14,602 bases of DNA from Sulfuricellaceae bacterium (GTDB lineage Bacteria; Pseudomonadota; Gammaproteobacteria; Burkholderiales; UBA9220): the NCBI GenBank assembly GCA_019911985.1, contig JAIOJO010000382.1:1-14602 (forward strand). The letters run 5' to 3'. Under the pieces are notes generated by a model. That model had not been told where the DNA came from. It was given only the letters and a program-made list of their open reading frames with translations, and made no database searches. Below, piece by piece: positions 8,216 through 14,602 of this stretch (the first letter of the stretch is position 1; the number at the start of each line of letters is the position of its first letter). Made by a program: the position numbers and the translations under genes.

Positions 8216-9292
8216 TTAAACCCTGAAGGCGCGAGTCCCTAGCGATTTCAGGTGGTTCAATACGCGGCTCGCGATGTCTTTCAGTGGCACGACCTCATCC
8301 ACGCCCCCCGCGGAGATCGCCTCCTTGGGCATGCCGAATACAACGCAACTGGCTTCGTCCTGGGCAAAGTTATAAGCGCCGGCTTGCTTCATTTCCAGCA
8401 TACCGGTAGCGCCGTCCTTGCCCATGCCGGTGAGAATGACGCCAATCACGTTCTTCCCGGCGTAATTCGCCGCCGAACGGAAGAGCACATCGACCGAAGG
8501 GCGATGGCGATTGACCGGCGGCCCTTGGTTCAATTCGGTGACGTAGTTGGCGCCGCTGCGTTTCAGCAGCAGATGGGAATGGCCCGGCGCGATGTAGGCG
8601 TGGCCGGGAAGGACGCGTTCCCCATGCACCGCTTCCTTGACGGCGATCTGGCACAAACCGTCCAGACGCCGCGCGAAAGCATTGGTAAACGCTTCGGGCA
8701 TGTGCTGGGCGATCAGGATGCCGGGGCAATCCGGCGGCATGTGTATCAGCACCTCTTTGAGGGCTTCGGTGCCGCCGGTAGACGCGCCGATTATGATCAG
8801 TTTTTCGGTGGTGGTGATGTGGTTGGAGATCGAGGGCAGGACGGCATCCGCCGAGTGGCGTTGCTCCACGATGATGCTCGGGCGCGGACGGACTTTAGCC
8901 CTGGCCGCTGCGCGAATTTTCTCGGTTATTTCCTCGGTATACTCTTTTAGCCCTTTGCTGATGTCCATCTTGGGCTTGGTGACGAAATCCACAGCGCCCA
9001 ATTCCAGCGCGCGCAAGGCGATATCGGAACCTTTCTCGGTGAGCGACGATACCATGATGACCGGCATGGGCCGCAGCCGCATGAGCTTTTCCAGGAAGTC
9101 CAAACCGTCCATCTTGGGCATTTCCACGTCCAGCGTGATGACGTCCGGCTGCAAGGATTTGATCATTTCGCGCGCGATCAGCGGGTCGGGCGCCGCCCCG
9201 ACTACGGTCAGGCCGTGCTTGCTGTTGATGACTTCGGTCAAGAGCTTGCGGATCAGCGCGGAGTCGTCGACGATCAAGACTTTGATCGGCAT
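8216..9292 (-). CDS. cheB: chemotaxis protein-glutamate methylesterase/glutamine deamidase CheB
   Basis: CheB removes methyl groups from receptor glutamates and deamidates glutamines, giving adaptation feedback. The protein has 358 residues. The N-terminal receiver (1-120) has Asp9-Asp10, the phosphoacceptor Asp55 in [10 protein letters not shown], Ser82/Ser83 and Lys106. A charged linker (about 115-160) leads to the esterase domain. That domain carries the catalytic triad Ser171 (GASTGG), His197 (AQHMP) and Asp293 (GMGKDGA), each seven residues later than in E. coli CheB. Phosphorylation by CheA should relieve inhibition by the receiver. The ATG is preceded by AGAGG. It is the last gene of the che operon, 57 bases after cheD, and no residue needed for activity is missing. 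Confidence 0.97.
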   Translation of the reverse strand: MPIKVLIVDDSALIRKLLTEVINSKHGLTVVGAAPDPLIAREMIKSLQPDVITLDVEMPKMDGLDFLEKLMRLRPMPVIMVSSLTEKGSDIALRALELGAVDFVTKPKMDISKGLKEYTEEITEKIRAAARAKVRPRPSIIVEQRHSADAVLPSISNHITTTEKLIIIGASTGGTEALKEVLIHMPPDCPGILIAQHMPEAFTNAFARRLDGLCQIAVKEAVHGERVLPGHAYIAPGHSHLLLKRSGANYVTELNQGPPVNRHRPSVDVLFRSAANYAGKNVIGVILTGMGKDGATGMLEMKQAGAYNFAQDEASCVVFGMPKEAISAGGVDEVVPLKDIASRVLNHLKSLGTRAFRV

Positions 9293-9349
9293 AGTGCCCT
9301 CTTTGTATACAGTGGCAGGCCTAGGCGAGCGGAAGGCCGCGTTTTATCG

Positions 9350-9958
9350 CTAAAACAATTCGACATCGCCGGCGATAGGGGATTGTTGCAGGCGGGAGCT
9401 GTATTCGCTCTCACGTTCGTAGATGGTGGTGTTGTGTATGTTGCGCAAGCGCTTGATCAGCACCTTGCCCGTTTTCGGAAAAAAATAGACTTTGCGCGGG
9501 TAAATGCCTTCCAAATCGCTCGCCACGACTTTGATTTTCTCCGTTTTAAGATAATCCAAGGCAAAGGTGGAATTCCGCTGGCCGACGTTATGCACGGTAA
9601 AGTGCTTCATCACATTGCCGCCGCCGAAGACTTTGGCTTCCAGGTTCTGCCGCTTGGCGCCGAGCTTGAGCAACTGGTTCAGCAGCATTTCCATCGCATA
9701 GCTGCCGTACCGGGCCGAATTGCTCAGCGGGTCGCTGCCTTGCCCGCTATCCGGCAGCATGAAATGATTCATGCCGCCTATGCCGTTGCTCCGGTCGCGT
9801 ATGCAAGCGGCCACGCAGGAGCCGAGAACGGTCACGACCAGCATGTCCCGGCGGGTTACGTAGTATTCCCCAGGCAGAATTTTAACGGCATCGACGTTGA
9901 ATTGCCGGTCGTAATATTGATTAGGGGCGAGAACTTCCTCGAATCCGTGTTCAGACAT
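9350..9958 (-). CDS. cheD: chemoreceptor glutamine deamidase CheD
   Basis: CheD converts particular receptor glutamines to glutamates. The protein has 202 residues. The catalytic cysteine is in VLGSCVAACIRD (Cys48), and the catalytic histidine is in GGMNHFMLPD (His65). Their 17-residue spacing matches Thermotoga maritima CheD (Cys27, His44). Thr43 lies just before the cysteine, as expected for the active-site threonine. FGGGNV (111-116) is another family signature. The N-terminal extension with YYDRQFNVDAVKILPGEYYV is usual in proteobacterial CheD. The gene lies 52 bases after cheR and 57 before cheB, as in P. aeruginosa che2-type operons. E. coli lacks CheD, so this cluster is not of the enteric layout. 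Confidence 0.95.
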   Translation of the reverse strand: MSEHGFEEVLAPNQYYDRQFNVDAVKILPGEYYVTRRDMLVVTVLGSCVAACIRDRSNGIGGMNHFMLPDSGQGSDPLSNSARYGSYAMEMLLNQLLKLGAKRQNLEAKVFGGGNVMKHFTVHNVGQRNSTFALDYLKTEKIKVVASDLEGIYPRKVYFFPKTGKVLIKRLRNIHNTTIYERESEYSSRLQQSPIAGDVELF

Positions 9959-10010
9959 GGGTTTCCGGTACTCTACAGAGGCTGCGATAGCGGTCGAAAG
10001 GGTGCATGGT

Positions 10011-10865
10011 TCAGCCTGCGGCTTTCTTTACTTTGTTGGACAGAACATAAACCGTTTGTCCGCGCGGAGTGAACAGGTCGGTGGCATGGCTGAAGCTTTC
10101 CGAATGCCCGGCAAACAGCAAGCCATCCGGGCGCAGCAAGGGAACGAATTTTTTCAAAATTTTGTATTGGGTTTCTTTATCGAAATAAATCATTACGTTG
10201 CGGCAAAATATGGCATCGAATGGCCCTTGGATCGGCCAGTGCTCATCCAGCAGGTTAAGCTGGCGAAACGTTATCATGTTGCGTAATTCATCGCGAACTT
10301 TACCTTGACCGTCTTGTGGGCCGCTACCCTTCAGAAAATAACGCTTGAGTAAATCCGTGGGGACTTTTTCCAAGCGATCGAAGGGGTAGACGCCGGCTCG
10401 TCCTTTGGCCAGAACATTGGTATCTAGGTCGGTCGCCAGTATTTTGACTTGGGGCGAGATGTTGCCGTAAAGATCGGCCATGGTCATGGCCATGGAGTAG
10501 GGCTCTTCGCCGGTCGATGCCGCGGAGCACCACAGAGAAACCGGGCGCTTGCCTTTGATCTGCCTGATATGTTCGGCCAACAGCGGAAAATGATGGGGCT
10601 CGCGGAAAAAGGCGGTCAGATTGGTGGTTAGGGAATTAACGAAGGCTTCCCATTCGTTCGCGGGACTGTGTGCAAGTAGATCCAGGTACTCGGTAAACGA
10701 CTGTAATTTGTTGGCGCGCAGACGGCGTGCAACCCTACTGTAGACCATGTCGAATTTGTGCGGCCCCAGCGAGATGCCGGCATGATCGTAAATCATTTTG
10801 CGGATGCGGTCGAAATCCTGCTGGGTGAAGACAAATTCGCGATTTTCGGCGTTATCGATGGCCAT
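10011..10865 (-). CDS. cheR: chemotaxis receptor methyltransferase CheR
   Basis: CheR methylates receptor glutamates using S-adenosylmethionine. The protein has 284 residues. The N-terminal helical domain covers about 10-85 and includes HAGISLGPHKFDMVYSRVARR. The SAM-binding domain follows, with NLTAFFREPHHF (82-93), the glycine-containing motif WCSAASTGEEPYS (112-124), ATDLD (144-148) and FCRNVMIYFD (220-229). The C-terminal HSESF segment is also typical. The ATG at 10865 has only a weak upstream purine site. A 100-base gap separates it from cheW; in many relatives this slot holds a receptor gene. The only MCP in this window lacks the C-terminal pentapeptide that tethers enteric CheR, so methylation may not need tethering here. 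Confidence 0.96.
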   Translation of the reverse strand: MAIDNAENREFVFTQQDFDRIRKMIYDHAGISLGPHKFDMVYSRVARRLRANKLQSFTEYLDLLAHSPANEWEAFVNSLTTNLTAFFREPHHFPLLAEHIRQIKGKRPVSLWCSAASTGEEPYSMAMTMADLYGNISPQVKILATDLDTNVLAKGRAGVYPFDRLEKVPTDLLKRYFLKGSGPQDGQGKVRDELRNMITFRQLNLLDEHWPIQGPFDAIFCRNVMIYFDKETQYKILKKFVPLLRPDGLLFAGHSESFSHATDLFTPRGQTVYVLSNKVKKAAG

Positions 10866-10965
10866 GGCTTAATAGAGTCCGGTGTGCGCTATTGAATGTC
10901 GGTTTAATCAGCCATGTCCGGGTGAAGGTTCATGGCGCAGGTCGAAAATACTTTGGGGTTTTCAG

Positions 10966-11457
10966 CTAGGCCGTTTCGACCAGACCCATGTCGGGGCTAT
11001 TCATCAGATGCTCGATGTCCATCAGAATCAGCATGCGATCGTCCAGGGTGCCTAGCCCCAGTAAATGTTCGGTGTCCACGGTAGAGCCGAGGTCGGGAGC
11101 GCGCTGGATTTTTTCGCGCGGCAAGCTAATAACATCGGAGACGCCGTCCACGACTATGCCGACTACCCGATCGCGTAGATTGAGGACAATGACGACCGTG
11201 AATTCGTTGTACTCGGCCGAGCCTAAATCGAATTTCAGGCGTAAATCGACTATCGGCACGATAATGCCGCGCAAATTGACCACGCCTTTGATGAACTCGG
11301 GGGCGTTCGCTATTCGCGTGACCGAATCGTAGCCGCGTATTTCCTGTACCTTGAGTATGTCGATACCGTATTCCTCGCTGCCGAGGGTGAAGGTAAGAAA
11401 CGCCTGCGGCTCGGCCGCCGTGTCGGCTTCATGATTTTCGATAACACCCAGATCCAT
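10966..11457 (-). CDS. cheW: chemotaxis coupling protein CheW
   Basis: CheW is the scaffold that links receptors to CheA in the signalling array. The protein has 163 residues and is a single CheW domain from about residue 18, starting [20 protein letters not shown]. Conserved features follow: [18 protein letters not shown] (56-73), with the arginine typical of CheW, then [13 protein letters not shown] and [19 protein letters not shown]. The short acidic N-terminal extension is unremarkable. The ribosome site GAAGGAG lies nine bases before the ATG. It follows cheA by 27 bases, which fits co-transcription and stoichiometric supply of array parts. Its fold is also present at the C terminus of CheA. 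Confidence 0.96.
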   Translation of the reverse strand: MDLGVIENHEADTAAEPQAFLTFTLGSEEYGIDILKVQEIRGYDSVTRIANAPEFIKGVVNLRGIIVPIVDLRLKFDLGSAEYNEFTVVIVLNLRDRVVGIVVDGVSDVISLPREKIQRAPDLGSTVDTEHLLGLGTLDDRMLILMDIEHLMNSPDMGLVETA

Positions 11458-11484
11458 TGCTTGCGGCTCCTTCGGAGCTATATT

Positions 11485-13656
11485 TTAGGCGTTCCGACTC
11501 AGGCTGACCAGGGACGACATATCCAGAATCAACGCCACTTTTCCGTCGCCCATGATGGTGGCGCCGGAGATGCCTGGAACCTTGCGGAAATTGCTTTCCA
11601 GGCTCTTGATGACGACTTGGTGCTGGCCCAGCAGTTCATCGACGAATAAAGCGATTTTTTTGCCTTCGGCTTCAACCAGCACCAGAATGCCTTCGTGGGG
11701 TTTGCTCACCTTGGGCGAAATGTTGAAGATTTCATAGAGCGCCACCAGCGGGATATACTCGCCGCGCACATGGAGTACCCGGCCTTGTCCGGAAACGGTT
11801 TTGACATCCTCTTCCTTCGGTTTCAAGGATTCCACGATATAGGTCAGCGGGATGATGTAATTTTCTCCGCTGACGCCGACCGACATGCCGTCGAGTATGG
11901 CCAAGGTCAAGGGTAGGCGGATCGTGATGCGGGAGCCTTGGCCTAGGGTCGAATCGATTTCAATGCGCCCGCCCATGCCGTTGACGATGTTCTTCTTGAC
12001 CACATCCATTCCGACGCCGCGGCCGGAAACGTCGGTTACGACGTCGGCAGTGGAAAATCCGGGCGCGAAGATCAATTGGTAGACGTCCTGATCCGACATG
12101 CTGTCGCTTACCGCCATGCCGCGCTCCTTGGCTTTTTCCAGGATTCTGTCGCGATTGATGCCGGCGCCGTCGTCGATCACCTCGATAACGATATTGCCCC
12201 CTTGGTGGGAAGCGCGCAGCGTAACCGTGCCCTTTTCCGGTTTTCCGGCGGCGATGCGTTTTTCAGGCGTTTCTATGCCGTGGTCGAGGCTGTTGCGCAC
12301 CAAGTGGGTGAGCGGGTCGGAGAGCTTTTCGATCAGCCCTTTGTCCAGTTCCGTGCCCTCGCCGACGGTTTTCAGCTCGACTTGTTTGCCCAGCTTCGCG
12401 CATAGATCGCGCACTACGCGAGGATAGCGGCTGAAGACAAAGCTGATCGGCATCATGCGGATCGACATCACGCTTTCCTGCAGATCGCGGGTATTGTGTT
12501 CCAGTTGGCCTAGGGCGTTGCCCAGAATCTCGACAATTTCCGGGTCGAGCTTGCTGGCCGTCTGCGCCAGCATGGCTTGCGTGATGACGAGTTCGCCGAC
12601 CAGGTTGATCAAATGATCGACCTTCTCCACGCTCACCCGGATGGACGATTCGGATTGGCTGGCTAAGGCGTTCTTTTCGCCGCTTTGGGGCGCCGTTCTA
12701 AGCGGCGCGGCGGCTTTGGCTGTTACCGTTGGCGCGGGCGGCTGAATTTCCTCGAAGAAGCCATAGCCTTGCTCGGCTTCCTCCGAGGCGGTTTTTTCGG
12801 CCGGGGAGGGCAGGTCGGTAAAAAAACCGTAGCCTTGATCTTCCTCCGGCTGGTCGGGCGCTTGTTCGGGTATGTCGGTGAAAAAACCGTAGGCAGTCTC
12901 TTCCTCTTCTTCGGCCTTGTTGCTGCCGGGCGCTTCGGCGGAAATCTCGAGTTCGCCTGCCTTGGCGACAAAGTCGAAGATGGCATTGATTTCCGCTTCG
13001 CCGGAGGCCGTCTCAAGGGTAAAACGCCATAGAAGCTTGCCCTCGGCCGCCTCTTCCGAAAATCCGTCCGGGGCGTGCCGTCCGTCTTCTAGGATGCTGA
13101 GCCTGCCGAGGTGGCCCAATTCTTCGATCAGGTTGTCCATGTTGGCACGGCGCTGTGGAAATCCGTCGTCCGGTTCGAAGCGAATGTGATAAGTGCGCAC
13201 GGCATGGGCGTCTGCCGCTGGTGCAGGCGCCTCGCCCGCACCGCTTGCGAGCGGTGCGCCGCTGTTTTCGCTGGTGGCGAGGCGGCTCAGTTGCTCGCAG
13301 ATGGCGCGAGCGTTTTCTTCGTCCGCCTCGCCGCCATTCTGATGTGCTTCCAATTGATTCTGCAGAACATCGCCGGCTTTCAGAAATATATCCACCATCT
13401 CGGCGCGGAGCTGCAGCTCGCCATTGCGGATGCGGTCCAGCAGGGATTCCAAGATATGCGTGACTTGCGCCATGTTCTGAAAGCCGAAGGTGGCGCTGCC
13501 GCCTTTGATCGAGTGGGCGGAACGGAAAATGGCGTTCAGGTTTTCCGGGTCGGGAGCGTCGATATCCAGGCCAAGCAACAGGTTTTCCATGGCCGCCAGG
13601 TGTTCGGCGGCCTCTTCGAAGAACACCTGATAAAATTGACTCATGTCTACTGTCAT
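11485..13656 (-). CDS. cheA: chemotaxis histidine kinase CheA
   Basis: This is the central kinase of the array, with 723 residues. P1 HPt (about 1-125) has the phosphorylated His48 in SAHSIKGGSATFGF. A P2-like response-regulator docking domain follows (about 153-242). A flexible acidic linker (245-330) contains three YGFF repeats. P3 dimerisation is at about 338-405. The P4 ATPase (about 405-582) has N box HLVRNSLDHG (451-460), G1 DDGAGI, F box FAPGFSTA and G2 GRGVGMD (545-551). A P5 CheW-like domain (about 583-720) ends the protein. All catalytic boxes are intact. The chosen ATG (MTVDMSQFYQ) lacks a strong ribosome site, and a second ATG lies four codons later. It sits 63 bases after cheY and phosphorylates CheY and CheB. 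Confidence 0.97.
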   Translation of the reverse strand: MTVDMSQFYQVFFEEAAEHLAAMENLLLGLDIDAPDPENLNAIFRSAHSIKGGSATFGFQNMAQVTHILESLLDRIRNGELQLRAEMVDIFLKAGDVLQNQLEAHQNGGEADEENARAICEQLSRLATSENSGAPLASGAGEAPAPAADAHAVRTYHIRFEPDDGFPQRRANMDNLIEELGHLGRLSILEDGRHAPDGFSEEAAEGKLLWRFTLETASGEAEINAIFDFVAKAGELEISAEAPGSNKAEEEEETAYGFFTDIPEQAPDQPEEDQGYGFFTDLPSPAEKTASEEAEQGYGFFEEIQPPAPTVTAKAAAPLRTAPQSGEKNALASQSESSIRVSVEKVDHLINLVGELVITQAMLAQTASKLDPEIVEILGNALGQLEHNTRDLQESVMSIRMMPISFVFSRYPRVVRDLCAKLGKQVELKTVGEGTELDKGLIEKLSDPLTHLVRNSLDHGIETPEKRIAAGKPEKGTVTLRASHQGGNIVIEVIDDGAGINRDRILEKAKERGMAVSDSMSDQDVYQLIFAPGFSTADVVTDVSGRGVGMDVVKKNIVNGMGGRIEIDSTLGQGSRITIRLPLTLAILDGMSVGVSGENYIIPLTYIVESLKPKEEDVKTVSGQGRVLHVRGEYIPLVALYEIFNISPKVSKPHEGILVLVEAEGKKIALFVDELLGQHQVVIKSLESNFRKVPGISGATIMGDGKVALILDMSSLVSLSRNA
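12754..12891 (-). repeat. three YGFF repeats within the CheA linker
   Basis: CheA residues 256-259, 276-279 and 298-301 are each YGFF. They are followed by TDIP, TDLP and EEIQ, and separated by acidic, proline-containing spacers of 20 and 22 residues. The DNA copies are alike: a poly-A-containing plus-strand block followed by ACCGTAG or GCCATAG. The repeats lie between the P2-like and P3 domains. Aromatic motifs in an acidic disordered stretch suggest a docking role, which is inference. Confidence 0.85.
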
Positions 13657-13719
13657 GGCGAATACCCTGTGAGGAAATTTGATCGAGGTGTAGCGAGGGG
13701 ATTGAGCGATGCCCCTGTC

Positions 13720-14085
13720 TTAACCGATGACTTTTTTTACGACTTCCAGCAGTTTTTGCGGGTCGAAGGGTTTGACCAGCCAGCCCGTGGCGCCCGCCGC
13801 CTTGCCCTGGGATTTCATGGTTTCACCCGATTCCGTCGTCAGCATCAGAATCGGCACCGTTTTATATTGCGGCAACGCGCGCAGTTCCTTGATCATGGTG
13901 ATGCCATCCATTTTCGGCATGTTTTGATCGGATAAAATCAAGTTGACGGCCTTGGCCTTCGCCTTCTGCAGCCCATCCGCACCGTCTACCGCTTCCACTA
14001 CCTCGTAACCGGCGCTTTTGAGCGTGAAAGCGACCATTTGCCGGATCGACGCCGAATCGTCTACTGTTAGGACTATTTTTGCCAT
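13720..14085 (-). CDS. cheY: chemotaxis response regulator CheY
   Basis: This is a single-domain receiver of 121 residues that takes phosphate from CheA and should act on the flagellar switch. The acidic pocket is Asp9-Asp10, the phosphoacceptor is Asp53 (SDQNMPKMDG), the switch threonine is Thr83 (MLTTES), and Lys105 is in VKPF. At the position of E. coli Tyr106 there is Trp102 (TGWLVKPF). The ribosome site GGAG (plus-strand 14091-14094) lies five bases before the ATG. It is the first gene of the six-gene che cluster, 63 bases before cheA. The position next to cheA, together with a CheZ gene in the window, supports CheY rather than an unrelated receiver. Some clusters carry more than one CheY, so it may not be the only one in the genome. 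Confidence 0.93.
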   Translation of the reverse strand: MAKIVLTVDDSASIRQMVAFTLKSAGYEVVEAVDGADGLQKAKAKAVNLILSDQNMPKMDGITMIKELRALPQYKTVPILMLTTESGETMKSQGKAAGATGWLVKPFDPQKLLEVVKKVIG

Positions 14086-14216
14086 GCTAACTCCAGTCGT
14101 TGCAATAATTCGTGTTCAAGTAGAAATGAGGAGAGAATCCACGCCCTTGCGTTCCATCCGCGCTAGATCGGCGCTATAGCCGCTAACATACTCAGGCTTC
14201 ATTACCGAAATTCGAG

Positions 14217-14269
14217 TAGGCCGGAGCGTGGCTCGGCGGCTTCCCGCCCCGCAGGGGCCGTCCGGCATA
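14217..14269. repeat. GC-rich palindromic element upstream of cheY
   Basis: TAGGCCGGA (14217-14225) pairs with TCCGGCATA (14261-14269) apart from one G-A mismatch. Inside, GGCGG (14235-14239) pairs with CCGCC (14244-14248) around CTTC. Overlapping this, GCCCC (14246-14250) pairs with GGGGC (14254-14258) around GCA, so two alternative hairpins compete for the same bases. The element lies in the 244-base gap between the STAS gene and cheY, which otherwise shows no convincing promoter or gene. It may be a dispersed palindromic repeat or a structured leader of the cheY transcript. The pairing is seen; the function is unknown. Confidence 0.5.
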
Positions 14270-14329
14270 GGTGTAACGATGGATGCGGCAGGCAGTCGAG
14301 CCGGTGAGCTCTTCTTTTGGCCGCTATTT

Positions 14330-14602
14330 TCAGTGCGTGGTAAAGAGCTTATTGAAATTGGCGATTTCAAGGACTTGTTTTACGGTGCCGCGGCAGTTGG
14401 CCAATACGATGTCCTTGCCGGCCACCGAGGCTCTTTCCTTGAGCAGCAGCAGCATGCCCAGGGCCGAGCTGTCGAGATATTCCACGTCGCCCAAGTCGAT
14501 TTCCAGTTGCTTGACCTCGCTGCTGCCGAGCGGAGTGTCATAGCTGCTGCGGAAGAGGCGCTGCGAATTAAAATCAAAGCGCCCCTTGAGGATCAGTTTG
14601 GC
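14330..14602 (-). CDS. STAS-domain protein (anti-sigma-factor-antagonist-like), 5' end beyond window
   Basis: The minus strand is open from the window edge to a TGA at 14330-14332, giving the last 90 residues of a STAS-domain protein. Its start lies outside the window. Visible features are an opening KLILKGRFDFN strand, IDLGDVEYLDSSALGMLLLL and a C-terminal IANFNKLF. The serine in LDSSALG is where SpoIIAA-type proteins are phosphorylated. Such proteins bind anti-sigma or switch-type kinases. The gene points the same way as cheY and precedes it by 244 bases, so a joint transcript is possible. A role beside the Che proteins is plausible but not shown. The length fits a single STAS domain of about 100 residues, though a larger protein cannot be excluded. 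Confidence 0.82.
   Translation of the reverse strand, partial: AKLILKGRFDFNSQRLFRSSYDTPLGSSEVKQLEIDLGDVEYLDSSALGMLLLLKERASVAGKDIVLANCRGTVKQVLEIANFNKLFTTH

Noticed and set aside
8252..8950. Plus-strand open frame opposite cheB
   Set aside because: It is a shadow of CheB, which has complete catalytic motifs on the minus strand.
14217..14269. Cyclic-di-GMP or other known riboswitch before cheY
   Set aside because: Only a short TCCGGCCTA-like stretch recalls the cyclic-di-GMP-I class. The GCAAA core and the GAAA tetraloop are missing.
14116..14370. Minus-strand open frame of 84 residues between the STAS gene and cheY
   Set aside because: It starts inside the STAS coding region, crosses the palindrome, has no good ribosome site and resembles no known family. 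An internal ATG at 14268 would give about 50 residues but has no better support.

Overview
The window looks like chromosomal DNA of a flagellated Gram-negative bacterium, most likely a gammaproteobacterium. The evidence is a complete chemotaxis phosphorelay that includes CheZ (a phosphatase found mainly in beta- and gammaproteobacteria), a LolC/D-type lipoprotein-release transporter (so there is an outer membrane), an RpfE/COG4255-like protein, and fairly high GC content judged by eye. A methylotrophic gammaproteobacterium such as a Methylococcales member is possible, but nothing here proves the genus. No phage, IS transposase, tRNA, rRNA or CRISPR array was seen. Coding is dense and no gene-free stretch exceeds about 260 bases.

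Layout. (1) 1-157: a ~100-bp imperfect inverted repeat, then the leader of a patatin-like phospholipase (158-1384). (2) 1642-3264: a two-transmembrane methyl-accepting chemotaxis protein. (3) 3283-4938, minus strand: an RpfE/COG4255-like protein followed by a secreted DsrE-family protein. (4) 5006-6168, plus strand: sixA (phosphohistidine phosphatase), then cheZ with its own plausible sigma-70 promoter and a GTG start. (5) 6273-8196, plus strand: lolC/lolF-like permease and lolD ATPase, overlapping by 8 bases. (6) 8216-14085, minus strand: the main chemotaxis operon, transcribed cheY-cheA-cheW-cheR-cheD-cheB. (7) 14330-14602: a STAS-domain protein that runs off the right edge. It precedes cheY in the same direction, across a 244-bp gap that contains a GC-rich palindromic element.

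How the genes work together. Receptors such as the MCP would control CheA through CheW. CheA passes phosphate to CheY, which signals to the flagellar switch, and to CheB. CheZ removes phosphate from CheY. CheR methylates receptors, CheB demethylates and deamidates them, and CheD deamidates them. The order cheY-A-W-(gap)-R-D-B matches the Pseudomonas aeruginosa che2-type (F7 class) cluster, but the receptor gene that often sits between cheW and cheR is missing. The receptor and CheZ are encoded a few kb away on the other strand. LolC/D serves outer-membrane lipoprotein sorting and is probably only a physical neighbour.

Most of the window is recognisable, conserved machinery. I do not see a wholly new system. 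The points most worth a second look are three YGFF repeats in the CheA linker, the split placement of cheZ beside sixA, the single LolF-like permease, and the two palindromic intergenic elements at the window's ends.
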